Below, in pieces: positions 44,421 to 52,308 of a DNA stretch of 64,000 bases. The DNA is from Leisingera coralii (lineage in GTDB: Bacteria > Pseudomonadota > Alphaproteobacteria > Rhodobacterales > Rhodobacteraceae). The translations under genes and the position numbers were made by a program. The stretch's first letter is position 1; the number at the start of each line of letters is the position of its first letter. The notes under the pieces are model-generated. The model had not been told where the DNA came from, did no database searches, and was given only the letters and a program-made list of their open reading frames with translations. The DNA lies in contig NZ_JBHUPT010000035.1 in assembly GCF_049056525.1 (NCBI RefSeq), positions 1-64,000 on the forward strand, read 5' to 3'.

Positions 44421-45878
44421 CTAGCCGTGATGCGCCGCCACGGTCTTGAGCTGCGAGAATCCATAAAGCGCTTCAAAGCCTTTCTCCCGCCCGTGGCCGG
44501 ATTTTCCGACGCCGCCAAAGGGCAGCTCCACCCCGCCGCCGGCACCGTAGTTGTTGAGGAACACCTGGCCCGCCCGCAGCTTCTTCGCCAGCCGCATCTG
44601 CCGGGCGCCGTCGCGGGTCCAGACGCTGGCGACCAGGCCGTATTCGGTGGCATTGGCAATCCGCAGCGCGTCTTCTTCGGTGTCGAACGGGATCAGCACC
44701 TGCACCGGGCCAAAGATCTCCTCCTGCGCGAGGGCATGGCCCGGCGGCACATCGGCAAACAGGGTGGGGCGGACATAGGCGCCGCTCGCCGGCGCGTTGG
44801 CGGCAATTTCACCCTGCGCCGCGACGGGCAGGTCCGCCCCCTTGGCCAGATAGCCCTCGACAATCTGCTTCTGCCGGGCAGAGATCAGCGGCCCGACCCG
44901 CAGATCCTCTGCCGCCGGTCCGACTGTCAGGGCGCCATAGGCTTCGGCCATGCGCGCTTTCACCTCCTCATAGACCCCGCGCTGCACCAGGATGCGCGAG
45001 GACGCGGAACAGGTCTGGCCAGCGTTCTGGATGCCCGCGTTGACCAGGAAGGGGAGGGCGGCGTCCAGATCGGCATCGTCAAACACCAGCTGCGGGGACT
45101 TGCCGCCTAGCTCCAGCGTCACCGGCACCACATTGGCGCCTGCCGCCTGCTGCACCAGCGCGCCGGTCCTCACTGACCCGGTGAAGGAGATGTGATGCAC
45201 GCCGGGATGCCCGGCCAGCGCCGCCCCGGCCTCGGCGCCCAGTCCCGGCACCACGTTCAGCGCACCCGCAGGCAATCCGGCCTCCATGGCGATATGGGCA
45301 AAGGCCAAGGCGGTCAGGCAGGCCTCCTCCGCTGGTTTCAGCACACAGGCGTTGCCCATCGCCAGAGCCGCGCCGACGGAGCGGCCGATGATCTGCATAG
45401 GGTAGTTCCAAGGCACGATATGGCCGGTCACCCCATGCGGCTCGCGCAGGGTATAGACCGTGTAGCCGTCCAGATAGGGAATGGTCTCCCCCATCACCTT
45501 GTCCGCCGCGCCGCCGTAGAACTCGCAATAGCGCGCCAGCGCCACGGCATCAGCGCGCGCCTGGGTCAGCGGCTTGCCCACGTCCATCGCTTCAATCGCG
45601 GCAAGCAGGTCCACCCGTTCCAGCACGAACTGACCGATCCGGGTCAGGATGCGGCCCCGCTCCAGAGCGGTCATAGCGCCCCAGGCACCGTCCCGCGCCG
45701 CTTCTGCCGCTTGCACGGCTGCGTCGATCTCGGCAGCACCGCAACGCGCGATCCGGCAGATTTCGCTGCCATCCGAGGGATTTACCAGGGGCAGGGTGCC
45801 GCCGCCGGCGGCAGGCTGCCATGCGCCGCCGATGAGGCAAAGTGCGGGGTCGAACCAAAGCGGGGAAGTGTCAGTCAT
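44421..45878 (-). CDS. Aldehyde dehydrogenase (ALDH superfamily)
   Basis: 485 residues from ATG 45878 (45881 also possible; GGAG fits the second better). Catalytic Glu is in VTLELGGKSPQLVF and catalytic Cys in NAGQTCSASSRILVQ. VPWNYPMQIIGRSVGAALAM is the NAD-site segment, and LEALYGFSQLKTV is the usual C-terminus. It belongs to the broad betaine/aminoaldehyde-type group, and the exact substrate cannot be set. It is the last gene of a five-gene operon with a GNAT enzyme and a peptide-type ABC transporter, so oxidation of an amino-aldehyde made from the imported compound is plausible. Confidence 0.85.
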   Translation of the reverse strand: MTDTSPLWFDPALCLIGGAWQPAAGGGTLPLVNPSDGSEICRIARCGAAEIDAAVQAAEAARDGAWGAMTALERGRILTRIGQFVLERVDLLAAIEAMDVGKPLTQARADAVALARYCEFYGGAADKVMGETIPYLDGYTVYTLREPHGVTGHIVPWNYPMQIIGRSVGAALAMGNACVLKPAEEACLTALAFAHIAMEAGLPAGALNVVPGLGAEAGAALAGHPGVHHISFTGSVRTGALVQQAAGANVVPVTLELGGKSPQLVFDDADLDAALPFLVNAGIQNAGQTCSASSRILVQRGVYEEVKARMAEAYGALTVGPAAEDLRVGPLISARQKQIVEGYLAKGADLPVAAQGEIAANAPASGAYVRPTLFADVPPGHALAQEEIFGPVQVLIPFDTEEDALRIANATEYGLVASVWTRDGARQMRLAKKLRAGQVFLNNYGAGGGVELPFGGVGKSGHGREKGFEALYGFSQLKTVAAHHG

Positions 45879-46344
45879 CATGCGCTCCTGCGATGTCGAA
45901 GCTGTAGCTTTTGATCTGATGTTCGGTGAAGGGGGCGCCCTCGCGCAAGTCCCGGATGCCGGGCATCGCGCTGAGACAGGTGCCCCAGAAAGCCACCGCC
46001 TCGGCTGAGGATTTCGAAAGCCCCATGCGCCAGCGGCCCGGGAACTCGCGCAGGATGATCCGGGCGGCCTGATGGCCCCAGCCCTGACGGCGGTGCTGCG
46101 GCAGGATGCAGAACTCCGACAGCTCGCGCCGGTCATCGGGCAGGTTCAGCACGATGGCAAAGCCGATCCGGGCGGTGCCGTTGCGGATCCAGAAGGCGGT
46201 CACGTCCTTGCGGTGCAGCATCTGGCCCGCGCGGCCCGTTGGGTCGATGGCGGCACTGGGGGCCACCTTGGCAAAATACGGCGCCAGCGCTGCTGCCAGA
46301 AGGGCCTGCTCCCGCGGCATGATCAGCGCCAGTGACAGCGTCAT
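45871..46344 (-). CDS. GNAT-family N-acetyltransferase
   Basis: 157 residues. The acetyl-CoA loop is LPQHRRQGWGHQAARIIL (R-x-x-G-x-G pattern), preceded by IGFAIVLNLPDDRRELSEFC. The N-terminus MTLSLALIMPREQALLAAAL is normal. It overlaps the ATPase gene by four bases and the aldehyde dehydrogenase gene by eight, so it is firmly in the operon. A role in acetylating an amine or polyamine is inferred from its neighbours, including a histone-deacetylase-like amidohydrolase nearby. Confidence 0.75.
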   Translation of the reverse strand: MTLSLALIMPREQALLAAALAPYFAKVAPSAAIDPTGRAGQMLHRKDVTAFWIRNGTARIGFAIVLNLPDDRRELSEFCILPQHRRQGWGHQAARIILREFPGRWRMGLSKSSAEAVAFWGTCLSAMPGIRDLREGAPFTEHQIKSYSFDIAGAHDD

Positions 46345-47933
46345 GCGGCCCCCTGATCCAGATCGGGCAGCACCGGCGCAGCGGCGATCAATTGCCGTGT
46401 GTAGGGGTGCTGGGGATTAGAAAAGACCTCTTCGGTCCCGCCCTGTTCGACAATTTCGCCCTTTTGCATCACCAGGCAGCGGTCGGTGATCGTCCGCACC
46501 ACGCTCAGGTCGTGGCTGATGAACAGATAGGTGAGGCTGTAGGCCTCGCACAGCTCTGCCAGCAGATCCAGGATGCGGGCGCGCACCGAGACGTCGAGAG
46601 CGGAGACCGCCTCGTCAAAGATGATCAGCTCTGGCCTTGTGATCAGCGCGCGGGCAATCGCGATGCGCTGGCGCTGGCCGCCGGAGAACTGGTGGATGTA
46701 TTTCTGTGCATCCCCGGGCTGCAGCCCGACGGCAGTGAGGGTCTCGGCGATCAGATCGGCGCGTTCGCTTCCGGCCGGGGGCTTCTCCAGAGTGTGGAAG
46801 GGTTCGGTGATCAGCCGGTCCACCCGGTGGCGCGGGTTGAAGCTGCCGTACGGGTCCTGGAACACCACCTGCATCTTGCGGCGGAGTGCTGGCGCAAGAT
46901 GGGTCGACACGGGTTCGCCGTCCAACAGGATCTCTCCGCCTTGCAGAGGCTCCAAACCCAGAATCGCCCTTGTTAGGGTCGATTTTCCGCAACCTGACTC
47001 CCCCACCAGACCCAGCCGCTCACCGCGGTTCAGGGTAAAGGAGACATCATTCACCGCACGGAAATGTCCGGGTTTCGAGAACAGCGACGGGCGCGGAGTT
47101 TTATAGTCGCGGACAGCACCCTTGACCTCCAGCAGCGGGGCCGGCGCAGGCGGCTCGGGCAAGGCCACCTGGTGGCTGGAAGCCGCAAACAGCATTCGCG
47201 TGTAGGGGTGGCGCATATTGCGCAAGAGCCAGTCAGTATGGCCGGTCTCCACCACCTCGCCGTGGCGCATCACCACGATCCGGTCGGCTAGATCCGCCAC
47301 CACCGCCAGGTCGTGGGTGATGATCAGCAGGCCCATACCGTAGTCCTGCACCAGGTCCTTCAATAGGTCGAGGATCTGCGCCTGAGTGGTTACGTCCAGC
47401 GCCGTGGTCGGCTCATCCGCGATCAGCAGTTTCGGGCGCAGGGCGATGGCCATGGCGATCACCACCCGCTGGCGCTGGCCGCCCGACAGCTCATGCGGAT
47501 AACGGCTGAGCGGAAAGCGGTCCTCGGGCAGGCCGACCCGCTCCAGCACCTCGCGAGCGCGGGCCTCGGCCTTGTCGCGCGGCATCGCCTTGTGGATCAG
47601 GATGGTCTCCATCACCTGCTCGCCGATGGTCTTGACTGGGTTGAGCGCGGTCATCGGCTCCTGGAACACCATCCCGGCCGACTGGCCGCGCAGGGCGCAC
47701 ATCTGCGCTTCGGACTGGTCCAGCAGCTGAATCCCGTCCAGCGTGACATAGCCCTTGGCCTCGGCCCGCTCCGGCAGCAGCTGCATCACCGCCAGCGCGG
47801 TCATCGACTTGCCGGAGCCGCTTTCACCGGTGACGGCGACGATCTCGCCCGGCTCGATATGGAACGACACGTCCTTGAGCACCTGAAAGGCGCCGATCCT
47901 GAGCGACAGGCGGGTCACATCCAGCAGGGTCAT
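46341..47933 (-). CDS. Peptide/nickel-type ABC transporter, fused double ATPase
   Basis: 530 residues from ATG 47933. Two complete DppD/DppF-like ATPase domains lie in tandem. The first has Walker A GESGSGKSM, signature LSGGQRQRV and Walker B LLIADEPTTALD. The second has Walker A GESGCGKST, signature FSGGQRQRI and Walker B LIIFDEAVSALD (Ala for Pro, tolerated). After each comes the C-terminal extension typical of oligopeptide transporters (HPYTRMLFAA, HPYTRQLIAA). Fusion into one chain is as in YejF or GsiA. Ser for Thr is not seen in the second P-loop, so both sites look usable. The start overlaps the permease stop by four bases. Confidence 0.9.
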   Translation of the reverse strand: MTLLDVTRLSLRIGAFQVLKDVSFHIEPGEIVAVTGESGSGKSMTALAVMQLLPERAEAKGYVTLDGIQLLDQSEAQMCALRGQSAGMVFQEPMTALNPVKTIGEQVMETILIHKAMPRDKAEARAREVLERVGLPEDRFPLSRYPHELSGGQRQRVVIAMAIALRPKLLIADEPTTALDVTTQAQILDLLKDLVQDYGMGLLIITHDLAVVADLADRIVVMRHGEVVETGHTDWLLRNMRHPYTRMLFAASSHQVALPEPPAPAPLLEVKGAVRDYKTPRPSLFSKPGHFRAVNDVSFTLNRGERLGLVGESGCGKSTLTRAILGLEPLQGGEILLDGEPVSTHLAPALRRKMQVVFQDPYGSFNPRHRVDRLITEPFHTLEKPPAGSERADLIAETLTAVGLQPGDAQKYIHQFSGGQRQRIAIARALITRPELIIFDEAVSALDVSVRARILDLLAELCEAYSLTYLFISHDLSVVRTITDRCLVMQKGEIVEQGGTEEVFSNPQHPYTRQLIAAAPVLPDLDQGAA

Positions 47934-48745
47934 GTCCGCGCCACCCGCAGTTTCGGGTCCAGATAGTCGCGCAGCCCGTCGCCCAGCAGGTTCAGCCCCA
48001 GCACGGTGAGGATAATGGCCGTGCCCGGCACCAGCGCCAGATGCGGCGCAAAGCTCACCATGGTCTGCGCATCGGCCAGCATCCGCCCCCAGCTGGGGGT
48101 GGGCGGCTGCGCGCCGAGGCCGACATAGCTGAGGCCGGCTTCGGCCAGGATCCCCAGCGAGAACTGAATCGTTCCCTGCACGATCAGCAGGTTCGTGACG
48201 TTGGGCAGGATGTGCTCGGCCGAGATGCGCGCCGCGTTCTTGCCTGCCACACGGGCGGCCAGGATGAATTCCCGTTCCCAAAGGCTCAGCGCCGCGCCGC
48301 GGGTGATGCGGGCAAACACGGGGATGTTGAAGATGCCGATGGCGATGATCGCGTTGATGGCGCCGGCACCGAGGATGGCGGTGATCAGGATGGCGATCAC
48401 CAGCGAGGGGAAGGCAAAGACCAGATCATTGCCGCGCATGATCAGCTCATCCAGCCAGGATCCCTTGCGCGCCGCCGCCGCCAGCCCCAGCGGCACGCCC
48501 GCGCCCATGCCGATGCCGACAGCCACCAGCGCCACGGCGATGGAGGTGCGCGCGCCGACCATGATCATCGCCATCAGGTCGCGCCCGAAATGATCGGTGC
48601 CCAGCCAGTGCTGCGCATTGGGGGTTTGCAGCTTGGCGGGGATGTTCATTGCGGTGTGGTCGAAGGGCGTCCAGACGAAGGACACCGCCGCTGCCAGCAG
48701 CACCAGCGAGGACAAAACGGCACCAAGGATCAGATTGCGGGTCAT
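47930..48745 (-). CDS. Peptide/nickel-type ABC transporter permease (DppC-like)
   Basis: 271 residues from ATG 48745 (AAGGG upstream; a TTG at 48754 is possible). Typical N-terminal membrane helix (ILGAVLSSLVLLAAAVSFVW) and TPNAQHWLGTDHFGRDLMAM, the DppC-family hallmark. The EAA loop reads EFILAARVAGKNAARISAEH, followed by ILPN. Five or six membrane segments. It pairs with the DppB-like permease encoded just upstream and shares its transcript despite a 136-base hairpin-rich spacer. Confidence 0.88.
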   Translation of the reverse strand: MTRNLILGAVLSSLVLLAAAVSFVWTPFDHTAMNIPAKLQTPNAQHWLGTDHFGRDLMAMIMVGARTSIAVALVAVGIGMGAGVPLGLAAAARKGSWLDELIMRGNDLVFAFPSLVIAILITAILGAGAINAIIAIGIFNIPVFARITRGAALSLWEREFILAARVAGKNAARISAEHILPNVTNLLIVQGTIQFSLGILAEAGLSYVGLGAQPPTPSWGRMLADAQTMVSFAPHLALVPGTAIILTVLGLNLLGDGLRDYLDPKLRVART

Positions 48746-48786
48746 GAGCGGCAACCCTTTGTGACGATCCGTCCGGCCGCAAGGCC

Positions 48787-48849
48787 GGGCCGCGCCCGAC
48801 CCTCCCCACGGGAGGGCGCGTTGCGCCGCCCCAGGCTCGGGCGCGGCCC
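48787..48849. repeat. Hairpin-rich intergenic element inside the ABC operon
   Basis: Outer arms GGGCCGCGCCCGA (48787-48799) and TCGGGCGCGGCCC (48837-48849) are perfect 13-bp inverted repeats. Inside are a second hairpin CCCTCCC/GGGAGGG and GCGCGTTGCGC. It lies between two permease genes of the same operon, so it may stabilise or uncouple the upstream message. It resembles REP/mosaic elements of Rhodobacteraceae (from pattern memory). Confidence 0.7.
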
Positions 48850-48881
48850 TTGGCGGCAGGCCTGCACGGTTGCATCTGTCT

Positions 48882-49829
48882 TCATGTCCGGCTCCTGAGG
48901 CGCGGGTCCACCAGCGAATAGGCGAGATCGACCAGGAAATTCACCGTGATGACGGCAAAGACCAGCAGCATCACCACCGATTCCACCACGATCAGATCGC
49001 GGGATGAGATCGCCTGGAACACCAGCCGCCCGAGGCCGGGCAGGTAGAAGACCTGCTCGATGATGATGGCGCCCGCCAGCAGGAAGGAGAACTGCAAACC
49101 GATGATGGTCAGCACCGGGATCAGCGCGTTGCGCACCCCGTGCCGCCAAAGCGCCTGGCGCTGTGTCAGCCCCTTGGCGCGGGCGGTGCGCATGAAATCC
49201 TCGCCTAGGATGTCCAGCAGGGCCGACCGCATCACCCGCGTCAGGATCGCCGCCTGCGGCAGCGCCAGCGCGATGGCGGGCAGGGTCAGCGCATGGAGCC
49301 CGGCGCCTAGCCCGGCCTCCCAGCCCGGAAAGCCGCCTGCGCCGAACCAGCGCAGGTTGATGGCAAAGATCAGGACCAGCATCATCGCAAACCAGAAGTT
49401 CGGCACCGCGACGCCCAGCTGGGTTGCGCCCATCACCGCCATGTCGCCCGGCTTGCCGCGGCGGGCGGCGGCATAGATGCCTGCCGGAAAGGCGATCAGG
49501 GTCGAGAGCGTCAGCGCATAGAGGGCCAGGGGCAGCGACACCCACATCCGGTCTGCGATCATCCCCGCAACCGGTGTGCGGTAGGTGTAGGAGGTGCCGA
49601 AATCACCGGCCAGCATCCCGGTGATCCAATTCAGGTAGCGGGCGGCTTTGCTTTGATCCAGCCCCAGCTCTGCCTTGAGGGCAGCCACCGTGTCTGCCTG
49701 CGCATTGACCCCCAGCATGAAAGATGCCGGATCGCCTGGTGCCACCTCCACCACAAGGAAGATCACCAGCGAGGCAACAGCCAGGCTGAGGATCAGCGAC
49801 AGGAGGCGTTTCAGAGCATAGCGCAGCAT
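48882..49829 (-). CDS. Peptide/nickel-type ABC transporter permease (DppB-like)
   Basis: 315 residues from ATG 49829, starting MLRYALKRLLSLILSLAVAS; upstream in-frame sequence is not coding. DppB-family marks: EVAPGDPASFMLG after the first helix, LGLDQSKAARYLNWITGMLA, then GDFGTSYTYRTPV, and the EAA loop DFMRTARAKGLTQRQALWRH. It is the first gene of the minus-strand operon permease-permease-ATPase-GNAT-aldehyde dehydrogenase. The matching binding protein is probably the one at 52309-53787, separated from it by two other genes. Confidence 0.9.
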   Translation of the reverse strand: MLRYALKRLLSLILSLAVASLVIFLVVEVAPGDPASFMLGVNAQADTVAALKAELGLDQSKAARYLNWITGMLAGDFGTSYTYRTPVAGMIADRMWVSLPLALYALTLSTLIAFPAGIYAAARRGKPGDMAVMGATQLGVAVPNFWFAMMLVLIFAINLRWFGAGGFPGWEAGLGAGLHALTLPAIALALPQAAILTRVMRSALLDILGEDFMRTARAKGLTQRQALWRHGVRNALIPVLTIIGLQFSFLLAGAIIIEQVFYLPGLGRLVFQAISSRDLIVVESVVMLLVFAVITVNFLVDLAYSLVDPRLRSRT

Positions 49830-50004
49830 CAGGGCTACGTTAGGTGCGCACAAAGCAGCGGTCCAGAGGGCCGCGGCGGCAAAACGGCAGCAGGGTGCAA
49901 AAAGGCGCAGCGTCAAAGGCTTGCGCCGGAATTGTCCGGAGCGGGGCGCTATGGCAGCGGGCGGGGGCTTCCGCATGCAGGCCTGAGCAGGCTATCACTG
50001 TGCC

Positions 50005-51126
50005 ATGCTGTCCCGCCCCCTGTTCATCGGATCGGAAATCTACCGCGGATCTTCCTATGGCCGCACCCATCCCTTGCGGGTGCCGCGGGTCTCGACCGTG
50101 ATGGATCTGTCCCGGGCGCTGGGCTGGCTGCCGGAGGAAGTCTATGTGAACTCTCCCCGCGCCAAGCCTGCGGCGCTGACCGTTTGGCACACGCCGGACT
50201 ACGTCGCCGCGCTGCAGGCCGCGGAGGCGACGCAAGCCGTGAGCGATGAGGTCCGCGCCCGGCATCATCTGGGCACCCTCTCCAACCCGGTGTTCCCGGA
50301 GATCTTCCGCCGCCCGGCCACCGCCGCGGGCGGGTCGATCCTGGCGGGGGAGCTGCTGGCGCAGGGCGGCATTGTCTACAACCCCGCAGGCGGCACCCAT
50401 CACGGGATGCCGGACCGGGCCAATGGGTTCTGCTATTTGAACGATCCGGTGCTGGCGATGCTGTCGCTGCGCCACCACGGCGCACGGCGGATCGCTTATG
50501 TCGACATCGACGCGCATCACGCCGACGGGGTGGAGCATGGCTTTGCCGGCGACGCGGACGTGCTGATGATCTCGGTGCATGAGGAAAACCTTTGGCCCAA
50601 GACCGGGACGCTGACGGAGGATGCGGGTGGTTCTGCTCTGAATCTGCCGGTGCCGCGCGGATTCAACGATGATGAAATGGCCCATATCCGCGACGCGCTG
50701 ATCCTTCCGGTGGTGGAAGACTTCGCGCCCGACGCCATCGTGCTGCAATGCGGCGCGGATGCAGTGACCGAAGACCCGCTGCCGCATCTGGATTTGTCGA
50801 ACAACGCCCATTGGGCGGTAGTGCGGGCGCTGATGGGGATGGCGCCGCGGTATCTGGTGCTGGACGGGGGCGGCTATAACCCGTGGTCGGTAGGGCGGCT
50901 CTGGACCGGGGTCTGGGCCACGCTGAATGGCATTGAGGTGCCGGAGCGGCTGCCCGCAGAAGGCGAAGAGGTGTTGCGCGGGCTGGAATTCAACGGCAAC
51001 CGGCTGGGCCGCAACCCGCCGGAGCACTGGTTCACCACGCTCAGGGACCAGCCGCGCGGCGGGCCGGTGCGTCAGACGGTCCGGGAGCGGGTGGCCTATC
51101 TGCTGCGCAGGCGTCTCGGGGGCTAG
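50005..51126 (+). CDS. Histone-deacetylase-family amidohydrolase (AcuC/acetylpolyamine type)
   Basis: 373 residues, arginase/deacetylase fold. Active-site features are GGTHHG (tandem His), YVDIDAHHADGVEHGF (zinc ligands Asp and His), LQCGADAVTEDPLPHLD (zinc Asp) and LDGGGYNPWSVGRLW (Tyr). All residues for zinc-dependent deacetylation are present. Such bacterial enzymes act on acetylated proteins or small acetyl-amines. It is divergent from the ABC permease gene, with 175 bases between starts. The nearby acetyltransferase and aldehyde dehydrogenase make acetyl-polyamine or similar amine metabolism a reasonable guess. Confidence 0.85.
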   Translation: MLSRPLFIGSEIYRGSSYGRTHPLRVPRVSTVMDLSRALGWLPEEVYVNSPRAKPAALTVWHTPDYVAALQAAEATQAVSDEVRARHHLGTLSNPVFPEIFRRPATAAGGSILAGELLAQGGIVYNPAGGTHHGMPDRANGFCYLNDPVLAMLSLRHHGARRIAYVDIDAHHADGVEHGFAGDADVLMISVHEENLWPKTGTLTEDAGGSALNLPVPRGFNDDEMAHIRDALILPVVEDFAPDAIVLQCGADAVTEDPLPHLDLSNNAHWAVVRALMGMAPRYLVLDGGGYNPWSVGRLWTGVWATLNGIEVPERLPAEGEEVLRGLEFNGNRLGRNPPEHWFTTLRDQPRGGPVRQTVRERVAYLLRRRLGG

Positions 51127-51157
51127 CGCAGCAACAGCGCTGCGCTGGGCCCTGACC

Positions 51158-52246
51158 CTAAGATGTAACCAGGAACTTCAGCACCGCAAAGCCGACGATG
51201 GCGGCATAGCCAATGGGATAGATCCACTTCAGCGCATAGTTGTCCAGCTTCCGGGCCAGGGTCTCGCGCCCGGCCAGCTTGAGTTTGCGCAGCACCACGT
51301 TGAAGACGATGATCGCACCGGTGGCGAGGAACATCCACTGCAGGATGAAATCGAGGAAGGTCAGGTATCCCAGCTTGGGCAGGTCCGCCGAAATCGCCCA
51401 GTTGAACGCAACAAAGACCAGAAGATTCGCTCCCGAAATCTCGATCCGCTTCCGGTACTCGTCGAGGAAAAAGACCGACCAGCTTACCGTGATCAGGACG
51501 AGCATGGGGAGAAACACACGGATTAGGTAATAGGTGATGTGCCTTTTGCCCTCGAAAACCAGCGTGATCTGGTCACTCTCATGGCCTGAAATCCCTTCGG
51601 TATTGGTCTGGATCAGGTGTGCGTTTCCAAGAATCCACTCTTCCTCGCCCAGCATGCCGCCCAGCCCGGAATATTCGTTCAGCGGATAGTAGTTCACGTA
51701 TGACGAAGGCAGTACTGACGCGACTTCGAACTGGAACCGCTGGGTGTCGAACGGGTATTTCCTGAAATCAAAATGCGGAGCCTGAAGCGTCAGCGAGGAT
51801 TTTTCGACATAGACCACACTGCCGTCTGAGCGCACACCGGCCGCGGATTGGTGAATCCAGCGGTTGGATTGCTGGTTCATGATGACGAACACCGGGACGA
51901 CCGCGCCGGCAGACTTGGCATAGTCCGCCAGCGCATCGGGTTGGAAGATGCGGACATCGCGCCCGAATTCCTCGGCATCGAAAGCCAGCGCCGGATCCGT
52001 CCACTCGGCCCGGATGACCGCAACAGCAGCATAGTTTTCGGCTTTCTGATCGACGTTGACGATCTGGTCGATCTTGATGCCGATGCCCACTTCCAGCGGG
52101 GTATCCAACTGTCCGGTCAAACCTTCCAGACCGCCCGAAAGCTCCGCCTGGGCCCAGGCCGGCCAGGCAAGGCAGGCCAATCCAAGCAGGATCAGAGCCA
52201 CAAGGCGGCCGAGAGGCCGAAAGATACCTGAAAACACCATACTCAA
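51158..52246 (-). CDS. Prokaryotic pentameric ligand-gated ion channel (Cys-loop-family homologue)
   Basis: 362 residues. Signal peptide to about 33 (LVALILLGLACLAWPAWAQA). The beta-sandwich ligand-binding domain spans about 45-235 and contains the Pro-loop HFDFRKYPFDTQRFQFEV (YPFD at 164-167) without the animal Cys pair. Four membrane helices follow: M1 237-261 (with Pro247), pore-lining M2 about 267-286 (RIEISGANLLVFVAFNWAIS), M3 295-319 and M4 341-361. This is the layout of GLIC/ELIC-type channels. Ligand is unknown. It lies between a deacetylase-like gene and the binding-protein gene of an ABC system, which hints that it may sense the same amine or peptide. Confidence 0.87.
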   Translation of the reverse strand: MSMVFSGIFRPLGRLVALILLGLACLAWPAWAQAELSGGLEGLTGQLDTPLEVGIGIKIDQIVNVDQKAENYAAVAVIRAEWTDPALAFDAEEFGRDVRIFQPDALADYAKSAGAVVPVFVIMNQQSNRWIHQSAAGVRSDGSVVYVEKSSLTLQAPHFDFRKYPFDTQRFQFEVASVLPSSYVNYYPLNEYSGLGGMLGEEEWILGNAHLIQTNTEGISGHESDQITLVFEGKRHITYYLIRVFLPMLVLITVSWSVFFLDEYRKRIEISGANLLVFVAFNWAISADLPKLGYLTFLDFILQWMFLATGAIIVFNVVLRKLKLAGRETLARKLDNYALKWIYPIGYAAIVGFAVLKFLVTS

Positions 52247-52269
52247 ACTGCCGCTTCACAAGGGTGAAA

Positions 52270-52300
52270 CCGCGAAGCCCGGCGGGCATGGGCTTCGCGG
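52270..52300 (-). terminator. Terminator of the binding-protein gene
   Basis: An 11-bp perfect stem CCGCGAAGCCC (52270-52280) and GGGCTTCGCGG (52290-52300), nine bases past the stop of the minus-strand binding-protein gene and followed on that strand by TTT. It separates this gene from the ion-channel gene downstream. Confidence 0.75.
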
Positions 52301-52308
52301 CAGTGCTG

